DNA of 64,000 nt from Diadophis punctatus similis (GCA_023053685.1 JALIGW010000021.1:13559554-13623553); one strand, 5' to 3'. Positions 35,148 to 46,495 are shown, counted from the stretch's first letter. Program-made: numbers and translations. Notes: generated by a model from the letters alone, not told the origin.

Positions 35148-35402
35148 TAAAACCATTTAGTTATTTATTCCATTAGATGTGATAGCTAATAACTTGTGTC
35201 TTCATGAATTTGCCCGATTAGTGTGTCCACAACAGCATGTGGCAAAGTTCTATGGTAGACAGGCTCTCATAGTACAAGCAGTAAACCTTTGTCAATCCTA
35301 AATAATAGTGAATGCAACTTGTCAGCTATGGAAATGTACATTAACAGCAAAAGACCAATGAGAGTTGGTGAAGTTCTAAGGAAACAAGACATCATGAAAG
35401 AC

Positions 35403-35632
35403 AGAATAACAAAATAACCGAGTTGAAAGGGACCTTGGAGGTCTTCTAGTCCAACCCCCTGCTCAAGCAGGAGACCCTATATATCATTTCAGATAATTGG
35501 TTATCCAATCTCTTCTTAAAAACTTCCAGTGTAGGAGCACCCACCACTTCTGAAGGCAAGTTGTTCCACTTATTAATTGTTCTAATTTTCGGGAAATTTC
35601 TCCTTAGTTCTAGGTTGCTTCTCTCCTTGATT
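35403..35632 (-). mobile_element. CR1 3' end fragment
   Basis: gagttgaaagggaccttgga ... ttgcttctctccttgattag, then unrelated sequence. Confidence 0.85.
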
Positions 35633-35639
35633 AGTCAAG

Positions 35640-36475
35640 GATTAGACAAGTTGAAGAAGCTCTGTCATCCTTCAGATATTGCTTACAATGAGGGGATGTG
35701 AATGATGCATTAGTATACAACCTGTCATAATGGTAGTAAGACTAGGATATTAGATGTGGGGGTGAGGGGGGAAACCCTTTTTCCAAAGGCGTTTCTGCAG
35801 TTTGGATGGTGGCTAAGACAACGTAAGAACTTGGAACTGGTTCAATTCTGGTTGCCCAACAAGGGCCATTAAAGCTCAAACATCTTTTCACCCTCCTTCC
35901 TATATTACCATGTGGAATTTATAGCCATGCAGCTTTCCACATTGTAAGGCACATGCTCTTATTAATCTCACTGGGTTTTTTTTAAGCTTTGGAGGAAAAA
36001 TGTACATGGATTTCTCTGTCCATTCTTCTGCAGCTTACACCCACCTCTTAATAACTATAATGTACCTTTTTTTCAATTTACAGAATAAGAGGGCATTAGT
36101 CTTTTAGCTGGCTGATGGGACTTTTAATTTAATGGGAAAAAGTTGCTGACAGGGGCTATTACTCTCCCTCACGTAAACAATTCTGTGTGTAGGCCAGAAG
36201 AACCTAATTGACAGACAAGACATTTCCCTTGCCTGTCTCTGGTCTTGGCATTTGGTTTGCGTTGATGAGGTCTGGAGACCTTTGCAGGAAGCTGTTCTCT
36301 TTTTCCATAGGCTGCTAAAACTGTTTCAGAATTCCACGCGATGCTTAAGAAGACACACTCGGAACTATTTCCCTGAACTGGGAAGATCACACATCTGCCT
36401 TTAAAAGTTTGCAATACTTTGTTTTTTGAAATAGAGGACTTTAATCTGATTGGACGGGAGGGAGCTGACTGTAAT
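35640..36475. other. Intronic sequence, nothing recognised
   Basis: No family, tandem repeat or exon identified. Confidence 0.4.
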
Positions 36476-36479
36476 CTAC

Positions 36480-38270
36480 TGTGACAAAATAATATTATGC
36501 AAACTAGACTAGCGGAACCCTGGCAGCACCCAGCTCCGTGAAAAGCAGCTGTTTATATGATTGGGGAAACAGCTGATCGTTGGAGCGTGGGCGGCAGCAG
36601 GAAACCAGAACTAGCGGAACCCTGGCTGTACCCAGCTCCGTGAAAAGCAGCTGTTTATATGATCGGGGAAACAGCTGATCGTTGGAGCGTGGGCGGCAGC
36701 AGGAAACCGGAACTAGCGGAACCCTGGCTGTACCCAGCTCCGTGAAAAGCAGCTGTTCATATGATCGGGGAAACAGCTGATCGTTGGAGCGTGGGCGGCA
36801 GCAGGAAACCAGAACTAGCGGAACCCTGGCTGTACCCAGCTCCATGAAAAGCAGCTGTTTATATGATTGGGGAAACAGCTGATCGTTGGAGCGTGGGCGG
36901 CAGCAGGAAACCGGAACTAGCGGAACCCTGGCTGTACCCAGCTCCATGAAAAGCAGCTGTTCATATGATCGGGGAAACAGCTGATCGTTGGAGCGTGGGC
37001 GGCAGCAGGAAACCAGAACTAGCGGAACCCTGGCTGTACCCAGCTCCGTGAAAAGCAGCTGTTCATATGATCGGGGAAACAGCTGATCGTTGGAGCATGG
37101 GCGGCAGCAGGAAACCAGAACTAGCGGAACCCTGGCTGTACCCAGCTCCGTGAAAAGCAGCTGTTTATATGATCGGGGAAACAGCTGATCGTTGGAGCGT
37201 GGGCGGCAGCAGGAAACCAGAACTAGCGGAACCCTGGCTGTACCCAGCTCCATGAAAAGCAGCTGTTTATATGATTGGGGAAACAGCTGATCGTTGGAGC
37301 GTGGGCGGCAGCAGGAAACCGGAACTAGCGGAACCCTGGCTGTACCCAGCTCCGTGAAAAGCAGCTGTTTATATGATCGGGGAAACAGCTGATCGTTGGA
37401 GCGTGGGCGGCAGCAGGAAACCGGAACTAGCGGAACCCTGGCTGTACCCAGCTCCGTGAAAAGCAGCTGTTCATATGATCGGGGAAACAGCTGATCGTCG
37501 GAGCGTGGGCGGCAGCAGGAAACCGGAACTAGCGGAACCCTGGCTGTACCCAGCTCTGTGAAAAGCAGCTGTTTATATGATTGGGGAAACAGCTGATCGT
37601 TGGAGCGTGGGCGGCAGCAGGAAACCGGAACTAGCGGAACCCTGGCTGTACCCAGCTCCGTGAAAAGCAGCTGTTCATATGATCGGGGAAACAGCTGATC
37701 GTCGGAGCGTGGGCGGCAGCAGGAAACCGGAACTAGCGGAACCCTGGCTGTACCCAGCTCTGTGAAAAGCAGCTGTTCATATGATCGGGGAAACAGCTGA
37801 TCGTCGGAGCGTGGGCGGCAGCAGGAAACCGGAACTAGCGGAACCCTGGCTGTACCCAGCTCCGTGAAAAGCAGCTGTTCATATGATCGGGGAAACAGCT
37901 GATCGTCGGAGCGTGGGCGGCAGCAGGAAACCGGAACTAGCGGAACCCTGGCTGTACTCAGCTCCGTGAAAAGCAGCTGTTCATATGATCGGGGAAACAG
38001 CTGATCGTCGGAGCGTAGTCAGCAGCAGGAAACTGGAATGGGTGGCTAGGGGCATGGCCGGACTGTGGAGGCTGTCTAAGCAGTCAATGGGAGGGCGGGG
38101 TTTACACACAGGGGATGTGGGGCACAATATAAGGGGCAGGTGGAGCTAACCATGGTAGCACAAACTTTGCTTTCTTTTGGATGGTCACTTTGTGCCAGAT
38201 CCGCGTTTCCAGATAAACAAACAAACATCAACTTGTGTTGCTGGCTTTCCTTACGCTAGACACTGGAACA
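36480..38270 (+). mobile_element. LTR-like unit containing a minisatellite
   Basis: It opens TGTGACAAAATAATATTATG. After the tandem repeat it has an Sp1-type box (gggagggcggggt, about 38091), a TATA-like motif (caatataaggggc, about 38122), a gataaacaaacaaaca stretch followed by a GT-rich segment, and ends CACTGGAACA. TG...CA ends and promoter order suggest an LTR whose U3 has expanded. No target duplication could be matched, so the boundaries are provisional. Confidence 0.4.
36509..38038. repeat. 102-bp minisatellite, 15 copies
   Basis: Unit starts agcggaaccctggctgtacc; starts fall at 36511 + 102n up to 37939. Each unit carries the inverted repeat CAGCTGTTT ... AAACAGCTG. Variants are ordered: gatcgttgg in units 1-9 and 11, gatcgtcgg in 10 and 12-15. 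102 is a multiple of three, so a frame stays open for 249 codons on the minus strand; this is a consequence of the periodicity. Confidence 0.97.
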
Positions 38271-38374
38271 TGACACTAGATCTGCTTTGAGCAAGTTCTT
38301 AGGAAGGGGATTTCGGGTAGAAATGGAAGGAAGAAAATGAAAGCTCTCTACAAACTCAGGTTGCCCAACACCTG

Positions 38375-38605
38375 GAACAGCAGGGATCAATCTTGTCCAC
38401 CTCAAAAGGCTGGCATCAATCTTGACCATCTCCAAGAGCTGACACCAATATTGAGCACCTCAAAGGACTTGACAATCTTGACCACCTGGAAGGGCTGGCA
38501 TCAATCTTGATCATCCCAAAGGACTGGCATTAATTATGACCACTGGAAGGGCTGGGATCAATTTTGACCACTTGGAAGAGCTGGCATCAATCTTGCAAGT
38601 CTCAA
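38375..38605. repeat. Degenerate ~29-bp minisatellite
   Basis: About eight units of the type agggctggcatcaatcttga followed by ccacctcaa, each differing by several substitutions. Confidence 0.8.
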
Positions 38606-38694
38606 AATCCTTCTTTCCTCCCTTGCCTTTACTTTCCAGAGAACGATGGAGGGTCTCATCTGAGATGCTTTCCCTGCCCCTTCTGAGGGCTGAG

Positions 38695-38754
<60 letters not shown>

Positions 38755-38755
38755 G
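38695..38755. repeat. (CAAT)n array
   Basis: Fifteen or so units ending at the 3' terminus of a minus-strand CR1, probably its tail. Confidence 0.95.
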
Positions 38756-39560
38756 AATAGAGCTGGAAAGGACCTCTGAGGTCTTCTAGTCTGACCCCCT
38801 GCTCAAGCAGGAGACCATATACCGTTTCAGACAGTTTCTTCTTAAAAGCCTCCAGTGTTGGAGCATTCACAACTTCTGGAGGCAAGCTGTTCCACTGATG
38901 AATTGTTCTCACTCACAGGAAATTTCTCCTTAGGTCTAAGTTTCTTCTCTCCTTGTTTAGTTTCCACCCATTGCTTCTTATTCTGCCCTCAGGTGCTTTG
39001 GAGAATAGCTTGACTCCCTCTTCTTTGGGGCAACCTCTGAGATATTGGAAGACTGCTATCATGTCTCACCTGGTCCTTCTTTTCTCTAGATTGACCATAC
39101 CCAATCCAGGGGTGGGATTGAAAAAATTTAGCAACCTGTTGCTGGGTGGGCGTGGCCATGGGGCGTGGCCTACTCGGCCTCCTGCACCACGGTGGGGGGA
39201 CGGGGTGTTTTCACCCTCCCCAGGCTCCGGAGGCTTTCCTTGAGCTTCTGGGAGGGGGGGAATGGCCTCCTCCGGGCTACGAAGGCCCTCCGGAGGCCAG
39301 AAATGGGCCCATTTCTGGACTTCTGATACTTCTGGTTGGCCTGTTTTTCACCCTCCCAGAGCCTCCGTGTGGGCCCTGCACTTACCTCACATCCAAAATG
39401 GGCCGCGTGGAGACTCCTGGGAGAGGAGGGGTGGGAGGGGTCAGCCGGTCTTTGCAACTACTGGTTCGGTGAACCAGACGAAAATTAACATCCGGTTTGC
39501 CCCAAACCAGTCTGAACCGGCTGAATCCCATCCCTGCCAATTCCTGCAAGATGTCTCATT
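38756..39560 (-). mobile_element. CR1 3' portion split by a hAT MITE
   Basis: CR1 38756-39106, then the hAT insert, then ccaattcctgcaa (39537 onward) as the next few CR1 bases. Confidence 0.82.
39107..39536. mobile_element. hAT MITE, same family as 5951-6355
   Basis: CAGGGGTGGGATTGAAAAAA at the left, gaatcccatccctg at the right. Shares gctgggtgggcgtggccatg with the 5951 copy. The duplication of CCAATTCC-like target is imperfect. Confidence 0.78.
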
Positions 39561-39822
39561 GTTGTCTAAGAGAGCCGTTTCCTTCCTTCTGTGTCCCAAG
39601 GTTATTCTCACATCCCATTGGTGTGGGACAGTAGCCCCATTCACCCTTTCGGAAGCAATGGCCATTTCAACCTTTCGGCTAGAATTCTTGACTTCTGCAA
39701 AATTGCTTTACAAATTGTCCTTTGAAAACTTTTCACAGCCCCACGAAGCAGCGCTCAGAGGCCAATAGGCAACGTTTCTTTCTGCTTTCCTAAGGAAGTT
39801 TTCCAATTTTGTGTCCGATATA
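39561..39822. other. Intronic sequence, nothing recognised
   Basis: No feature identified. Confidence 0.4.
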
Positions 39823-39823
39823 G

Positions 39824-40052
39824 CAATAGCACTTTACTTATATACCGCTTCATAGTGCTTTTTACAGCCCTCTCTAAGCGGTTTACAGAGTTCAGCATAT
39901 TGCCCCCAACAATCTGGGTCCTCATTTTACCGACCTCGGAAGGATGGAAGGCTGAGTCAACCTTGAGCCTAGTGAGATTTGAACAGCTGAACTGCTGAAC
40001 TAGCAGTCAGCCTGCAGTCGCAGCATTTAACCACTGCACCACTTCAGCTCTT
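39824..40052 (-). mobile_element. tRNA-derived SINE (family 1)
   Basis: Minus-strand head gagctgaagtggtgcagtgg; the GCTATT tail is short. Confidence 0.86.
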
Positions 40053-40249
40053 GATTCATACAAGAGCCTACTTTTGAAACATTTAACAACTTTCGGTCAT
40101 GTACTTGGAAGTTAAAACAAATCCCAGGCTGGCGGCAGAAACTTTGTTTTTTTCTTCTTTTTATGATTAGGATAGCAGATGTCTCTCGTTTTGCAAAGTC
40201 ATCTGGTAATTATTCATAAATAATTCATATTCATATTCATAAAAAATTC

Positions 40250-41018
40250 ATATTCAATGGTGAAAAAAGTAAGGTTCTACATTTAGGCAAGAAAAACAAA
40301 ATGCACAGGTACAGTATATGTGGTACCTTGCTCAACAGTAGTAACTGTGAGAGGGATCTTGGAGTCCTAGTGGACAACCATTTAAATATGAGCCAGCCGT
40401 GTGCAGCAGCTGCCAAAAAAGCCATCACAGTTCTAGGCTGCATTAACAGAGGGATAGAATCAAGATCACGCGAAGTGTTAATACCACTTTATAATGCCTT
40501 GGTAAGGCCACACTTGGAATACTGCATTCAGTTTTGGTCGCCACGATGTAAAAAGGATGTTGAGACTCTAGAAAGAGTGCAGAGAAGAGCAACAAAGATG
40601 ATTAGGGGACTGGAGGCTAAAACATATGAAGAACGGTTGCAAGAACTGGGTATGTCTAGTTTAATGAAAAGAAGGATCAGGGGAGACATGATAGCAGTGT
40701 TCCAATATCTCAGGGGTTGCCACAAAGAAGAGGGAGTCAAACTATTCTCCAAAGCACCAGAAGGCAAAACAAGAAGCAATGGGTGGAAACTAATCAAGGA
40801 GAGAAGCAACTTAGAACTAAGGAGAAATTTCCTGACAGTTAGAACAATTAATCAGTGGAACAGCTTGCCTCCAGAAGTTGTGAATGCTCCAACACTGGAA
40901 GTTTTTAAGAAGATGTTGGATAACCATTTGTCTGAAGTAGTGTAGGGTTTCCTGCCTAGGCAGGGGGTTGGACTAGAAGACCTCCAAGGTCCCTTCCAAC
41001 TTTGTTGTTATTATTATT
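40250..41018 (+). mobile_element. CR1 LINE with intact C-terminal frame
   Basis: The frame is open from about 40253 to a TAG at 40945, giving about 230 residues. Landmarks are [81 protein letters not shown] and LEVFKKMLDNHLSEVV. This is the post-catalytic C-terminus of CR1 ORF2. A 70-base 3' UTR ends in a TTATTA tail. The catalytic palm is missing, so it cannot act alone, yet the lack of stops suggests it is among the younger CR1 copies here. Confidence 0.92.
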
Positions 41019-41108
41019 ATATATGTAGGTCTTTGGGTATTCGGGTTTTCTCCCACGTGAAATTGGAAGTGTTTTGGAGACGTTTCGATGAAGTCTCATT
41101 CATCATCA

Positions 41109-41234
<126 letters not shown>

Positions 41235-41618
41235 TAGTTGAGGCTGGCTTGGTTCTGATTCAAATGCAAGAGAGATGGAATATCTGTCTGGTTTTTTTTT
41301 AAGCCAGGGGAATCTAAGTGATGAAGGCTTCCTTCAGTACTAAAATGTCACAGTTGTATAATTCAATTCCATCTTAAGATCAGGTAAAGAAAATCTCATT
41401 TGTTACCATGGATACGAGACATTATTTCCATTTGTTCGTTAGAGGCTTCATACTGGGTATGAAATTAAAGTGTAACGGAGTTTTATGGGGAAAATTAGCT
41501 CAGAAATGGGTAAGTATAATGGCAGAACTGCCATTAAGTTGAATGGATTTTCATTTTCAGATCATATCAATTGCAAGATAGTTACTGCAATACAATTGCT
41601 GGCATCTAATGGTCAAAT

Positions 41619-41684
41619 ATATATATACATACATACATACATACATACATACGTACGTACGTACGTACGTGCGTGCGTGCGTGC

Positions 41685-41721
<37 letters not shown>
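41619..41721. repeat. (ATAC)n(GTAC)n(GTGC)n(GT)n array
   Basis: Successive one-base changes of a tetranucleotide unit, ending in a GT run. Confidence 0.95.
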
Positions 41722-41722
<1 letters not shown>

Positions 41723-41724
41723 CT

Positions 41725-42050
41725 GTTTCACTGTTCCTGTTTAAAAAAATGTGGACCTTTGAAAACTTGAAGAAGAAAAAAAGAGAGGAAAAATTTCTTT
41801 ATTCTTTTTAAAACCATGTGGATGTTTTCCTTGGTTAATTTTTTTTAAAATCTCCAAATATGAGTTCAAGGCTGACAAACATGCAAGATTTCTGTAACTA
41901 TTTCAGGAGATCAAACATCTTTCCCCGAGTGAATGCAGATAATTCAAAATATCTTTATCCTAAGGAAGCGATGCTTGTTACTGAAAAAAATACCATCTGG
42001 ATTAGCTTTTCTATCTCATTTGAGGTCATCCTGCAGAATGGTAAAAATTA
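41725..42050. other. Intronic sequence, nothing recognised
   Basis: No feature identified. Confidence 0.4.
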
Positions 42051-42055
42051 CTCAG

Positions 42056-42412
42056 TGCAGTCCATTTAGTGACTGAAGTTACAACAAGACTGAAAAAATG
42101 CACTTATCACCATTTTTCACACTTACGACTGTTGCGACATCTCCATGGTCACGTGATCAAATTTCAGATGCTTGGCAACTGACTCATATTTATGACGGTG
42201 GCAATGTCCCGGGGTCACGCGATCTCTTTTTGTGACCTTCTGACGAGTGTAATCAACAGGGAAATCAGATTCACTTAACAACCGGGTTACTAACTTTACA
42301 ACTGCCGCGATTCACTTCACAATGGTATCAAGAAAGGTCGTAAAATGAGGCAAAACTCATTGTCTCACTTACCAACATAAATTTGTGGTCACAAGTCAAG
42401 GATACCTGTAGT
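42056..42412. mobile_element. Tigger-like MITE, left end eroded
   Basis: tccatttagtgactgaagtt to caagtcaaggatacctgtag. Confidence 0.72.
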
Positions 42413-42639
42413 TGTGACATCACCAATAGACCCACACTCACTGCTGAGCATGAGATTCTAGGTGTTTTTGTAGAAAAGCGCTTAAGATAAATTTATTGTC
42501 TTATGAAAATAATGTTTATTTTCTCCGTGCTTCCCACTGCATTTTTTCCAGATACAACATTTCGTAGGTGTGTGAAAATATGCGTCTTTATAATTGGAAG
42601 AAACTAGAGGACAGAAACACAATTAGCAGAAGGTAACTC

Positions 42640-43312
42640 TTCGAGATTATCTTCGAGACCGCCTTCTACCACACAGCTCCCAGCGACCGGTGAGATCCCA
42701 CAGAGTTGGTCTCCTCCAGATCCCGTCAGCTAAACAGTGCCAGTTGGCGGGCCCACGGGGGAGGGCCTTCTCTGTGGCTGCCCCAGCTCTCTGGAACCAG
42801 TTAAGAGCCGAGGTGGTGCAGTGGTTAAATGCAGCACTGCAGGCTACTGCTAGTTCAGCAGTTCAGCTGTTCAAATCTCACCAGCTCAAGGTTGACTCAG
42901 CCTTCCATCCTTCTGAGGTCGGTAAAATGAGGACCCAGATTGTTGGGGGCAATTGGTGAACTCTGTAAACCGCTTAGAGAGGGCTGTAAAGCACTATGAA
43001 GCGGTATATAAGTCTAAGTGCTATTGCTATTGCTATTGCTATTACCTCTTGATATCCAGACTGCCCCCACCCTATTGGCCTTCCGGAAAGCAGTTAAGAC
43101 CTGGCTCTTCCGGCAGGCTTGAGGCCATTAATCTTGCGGCTGTAATTGGCGAGATCCGGCCATGAAAGGATATGCATGAGTTTTTAATTGTTTTACTTGT
43201 TTCAATGTTTTTATGTTTTTACATTTGCAAATGTTGTTAAGCCGCCCAGAGTCCTTGGGGAGTTGGGCGGCATCCAAATGCAATTAAATAAATAATAAAT
43301 AAATAACTCCTC
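42640..43312 (+). mobile_element. L2-like LINE 3' end split by a SINE
   Basis: 42640-42802 carries HRVGLLQIPSAKQCQLAGPR and RAFSVAAPALWNQL. After the SINE the element resumes at about 43046 with ccagactgcccccaccctat and cttccggcaggcttgaggcc. The 3' UTR is aagccgcccagagtccttgg and the tail is (AAAT)n. Confidence 0.82.
42805..43043 (+). mobile_element. tRNA-derived SINE (family 1) nested in L2
   Basis: gagccgaggtggtgcagtgg to the (GCTATT)n tail, inserted after ctctggaaccagtta in the L2 coding region. Confidence 0.88.
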
Positions 43313-44110
43313 TTTTCTAACGAGCATTTCATTTCAGGAGGCTTTTTAAATTTAGCTTGTGATAGCCATTCCCCGTCCTCTGTCCAGAACAACTACTTAT
43401 CCTGATTTGGAAAAAAAAAAGTCCTATTCTCTCTAGAAAAGCCATTTCCTTCAGCAACAAAGACAAATTCCTGTGTCTGTAACGCAGGTTGTTTTTGCTA
43501 CTATTTGCAAAAGAAAATATAGCCCCAGACACTACGATTTTGCAAAGAGCAAGATTGATGCAGAAGAAATAATGAGTTTTCCTAGATCTGACTGGTTCCG
43601 CCTCATTTTCATTACGATATCCTACAAAGATTTTTTTTAAAAAATTTTTTGCTGACGGTCAGGCAAACCAGCAGATGGCATGGTTTGGTCTCCTCGGGAC
43701 ACCTGCCTGACCACAGAGTTAAATCGAAATGAGATTACAATCTTCTCTTCGTAAAATTCAGTGACTTTGGGGGCAAGAATGTCCAAAACTTGAATTCCAA
43801 GCAATGTTCAAAATATCTATGAAATTTCAACTGACGAAACAAAGGGGTTGTTTTGGCACCTTCATTGTGGGCAATTTGGAGTATTTTGGTGGCCTCCCGG
43901 TGGCCTCCAGAGAGAAACCAGGAGACTGTGAGTTCTAGTCCTGTCTTTTGCATGAAACCCAGTTGGATGACTTTGGGACAATCACCAGGAGATGTGAGTT
44001 CTAGTTCCCCCTTATCTATGAAAGCCAGCTGGGTGAACTTGGACCAATCACCAGGAGTCAATGAGTTCTAGTCCCTCCTTAGGCATGAAAGCCAGCTGGG
44101 TGACTTTGGG

Positions 44111-44720
44111 TAAGGTGACCAGATTGTAATATTTGTAAAGCGGGACACCACTGATGGGGGGGTTTCTAGGGGAGCAAGATGGGAGGGGTCCGTCTCTCTT
44201 ATCCTGCAGCTTTGTGCACCCCCCAACACCCCCCCTTAATCGCAGCCAGGGGTGGGTTCCTACCAGCGCAGGCTTACCTGTTCGTCGCCGCAGAGCCGAA
44301 GAAGCTGGTGGCGTTCGCGGCGCGGGGCTTCCCCCGCCCGCTTTCCCCGGCCGCTGGGACACCGCCATTTGCATTCTTTTGCCCTCTGTGCATGCGCAAA
44401 GCGTTCTGCTTGCACAGAGGGCAAAAGAACGCAAATGGCGGCGTCCCGGCGTCCAGGGAAAGCGGGCGGGGGAACCCCCGTGCCGCGAACGACACCAGCT
44501 TCTTCGGCTCTGCGGCGACGAACAGGCAAGACCGCCGCTGCCCCTCTCACTGCCCTCCCTCCCCGCCTGGCAGGAGGAGGCAGGCGAGGCAGGAGGCAGA
44601 GGGGTGTGCAGGGCAAATTCAAATTAAAAAAGCGGGACTTTTTTGAAACGCCATGGGACGCGGGACAAGTTATTAAAAAGCGGGACTGTCCCGCCAAAAG
44701 CGGGACGTCTGGTCACCTTA
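44111..44720. mobile_element. hAT-like element with TAAGGTGACCAG termini
   Basis: TAAGGTGACCAGATTGTAAT at the left and GACGTCTGGTCACCTTA at the right, flanked by ACTTTGGG and ACTTTGTG (8 bp, one mismatch). The interior near the right end repeats gcgggac motifs. It is about 610 bp and host to a second hAT. Confidence 0.85.
44247..44535. mobile_element. hAT MITE (GGTGGGTTCC family) nested, right end lost
   Basis: CAGGGGTGGGTTCCTACCAG at the left. Long arms (cttacctgttcgtcgccgca ... gcggcgacgaacaggcaag) enclose a cattcttttgccctctgtgc hairpin. Confidence 0.75.
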
Positions 44721-45134
44721 ACTTTGTGCCAATCACCAGGTGACAGTGAGTTTTAGTCCCACTTTAGGCATGAAAGCCAGCTGGGTTGCTAGGTCAGCCA
44801 ACATCTCAACAGGGTTGAGGGAGAAATAGGAAGAGGAATAAACATGAGGTATGTTCGCAATCTCGAATATATAAAATAATAATAATAATAATGAATAAAA
44901 ATAATAATAAAGGCAGGATATAAATAAATCAGTCTTCTAAATGATAACCAGCTGCTTCTGCGAGTCATTTAAGATTGATCATCATTGGTGGAACAGAACT
45001 CGGCCTTCCTACCTGCCACTTCACAAGTGATTGCACCCAACCTGGAGATGTTTCTCCATTCCCAAGAACACTAGCAACTTCACCTTCCCACCGAACAAGA
45101 TCGGAACAGGTTAAGAGGCGTTAGGCTGATGTAC

Positions 45135-45319
45135 CTGTTGCATGCCTTGGACCGTTTGCTGCAAAAACTGGAGTTGCTGGTCTTTTGTCAAGCTCTCCTC
45201 GGTGCGAAACAGCTGGCCCTTCTCTTGCTTGAGAAGTTCCACCTCATTGCGGTAGGCATCGAGTTGCCATCGGAGACTGTCGTTCTCTTCCTTCAGGGCG
45301 TAAGCTTGAACGGCTAAGG
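45135..45319 (-). CDS. ENOX1: ENOX1 internal coding exon (coiled-coil block)
   Basis: This 185-base exon is bounded on the minus strand by a pyrimidine-rich acceptor (ctctcag) and a CAG|GTAC donor. It starts with the last two bases of a split Ala codon and ends in phase 0. The 61 complete codons give a charged, heptad-like helix containing ALKEENDSLRWQLDAYRNEV, continuing through KDQQLQFLQQ to QGMQQ. That block is diagnostic of the ENOX family; the LAVQAY lead-in and the QLQFLQQ stretch fit ENOX1 better than ENOX2. ENOX proteins are cell-surface hydroquinone/NADH oxidases with protein disulfide-thiol exchange activity. This part is the conserved coiled coil downstream of the RRM-like domain. 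The next exon continues the reading frame 17.5 kb away. No exon encoding the preceding acidic segment was found between here and 64000. Identification rests on recalled family sequence; a protein search would confirm the paralogue. Confidence 0.95.
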
Positions 45320-45584
45320 CTGAGAGAAGGAACAGGGTGGGGAATTAAGATAGAAGAACAAGATCTGACAGATGTTATGCCAGGATAAAGAAAGAGACAG
45401 GAAGTTGCAGCTGCTCCTGTCAAAGAAATGAAACCGATGCTCTCTTGGGTTGGCTTGTTGACTCTGTCTTCTTCTGCAGGATTATAGCAGTCTACGAATT
45501 AACCAGGGAACATCCAAGATCAACCTTCTATTAGGCAGAAACTTCTCTGTCTTCGGTGCTCTCTGAGCTTGGTTGTTTTCCTGT

Positions 45585-46022
45585 AGACGTTTCATTACCC
45601 AAACTGAATATCATAATCAGTGCTAGTAGAGAGTCCTAGCTAGCACTGATGATGTTACCTAGTTTGGTCATGAAACATCTGCAAGAAAACAACCAAGCTC
45701 AGAGAACACCCAAGACCCAACAGTCCTTCTCCTCCTCTTCCTCTTCTTCCTCTTCGTTGTACTCCTCCTTCTCTGCTCCTCAACCTTCTCCCTTCTAATA
45801 CTGATGATGCTACCTAGTTTGGTCATGAAACATCTGCAAGAAAACAACCAAGCTCAGAGAACACCCAAGACCCAATAGTCCTTCTCCTCCTCTTCCTCCA
45901 CTTTCTCTTCCTTGTCCTCCTCCTCCTCCTCCTCTGCTCCTCAAACCCTCCTCCCTTCTAGTACTGATGATGCTACCTAGTTTGGTCATTAAACATCTGC
46001 AAGAAAACAACCAAGAGCTCAG
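45585..46022. repeat. ~160-bp tandem/foldback repeat
   Basis: tgatgatgttacctagtttg with gcaagaaaacaaccaagctc occurs at about 45649, 45802 and 45963 separated by CTCCTCTTCCTC stretches. An inverted version (gagcttggttgttttcctgt) precedes them at about 45567. Confidence 0.85.
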
Positions 46023-46495
46023 CTTTTAATCCTGAGCTATAAATATTCTCCTTTATTGGTACTTCTCTGTCTGGTTGACACACACACACCCAGAAACTCA
46101 AATAAAACAGTTTCCATACAGATTGTAAACATGGCTGAAGCTTCTAAGAAGACATAATCTAATATTAACCATTGCTTGGATCACAAATCCTGATTTAAGC
46201 TTTCTGTCAACTTGCAAAGCTTTCAAGTTGCCATAAGCAGCTGGGCTGTCCCAACTGAAAAGACATTCCACACATGCCTTTCTCCAGATAGTATCCTAGG
46301 TTACCAGAGTCAGTAGGAAGGGTGGGGTTTTTACAGCCGTCAATGTGGCTCATTGGAGATTGTGATTTATAACATACCCAGGGAGGAGGGGGGAGACAGG
46401 GTCATGGGGGCCCGTAAATTATGTGAGGTCAGAGCAGACTCCACTGGAGTAATTGCTGGAATGTTGCTCCTAATAAATGACTGTATTTCTTTTGA
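46023..46495. other. Intronic sequence, nothing recognised
   Basis: No feature identified. Confidence 0.4.

Larger units (their letters stand above)
43880..44800. repeat. MIR-like 65-bp unit in four tandem copies, interrupted
   Basis: Units of the form caggagactgtgagttctag then gaaagccagctgggtgactt repeat at about 43918, 43987, 44054 and, after the hAT insertion, 44738. The fourth copy continues in register across the insertion. Confidence 0.75.

Noticed and set aside
36511..38038. Regularly spaced repeats considered as a CRISPR array
   Set aside because: The repeats are contiguous 102-bp units with no unique spacers, in a vertebrate intron; it is a minisatellite.
44154..44743. Several overlapping 150-codon GC-rich frames
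   Set aside because: They lie within nested hAT elements whose inverted arms give open frames on both strands; no recognised domain.
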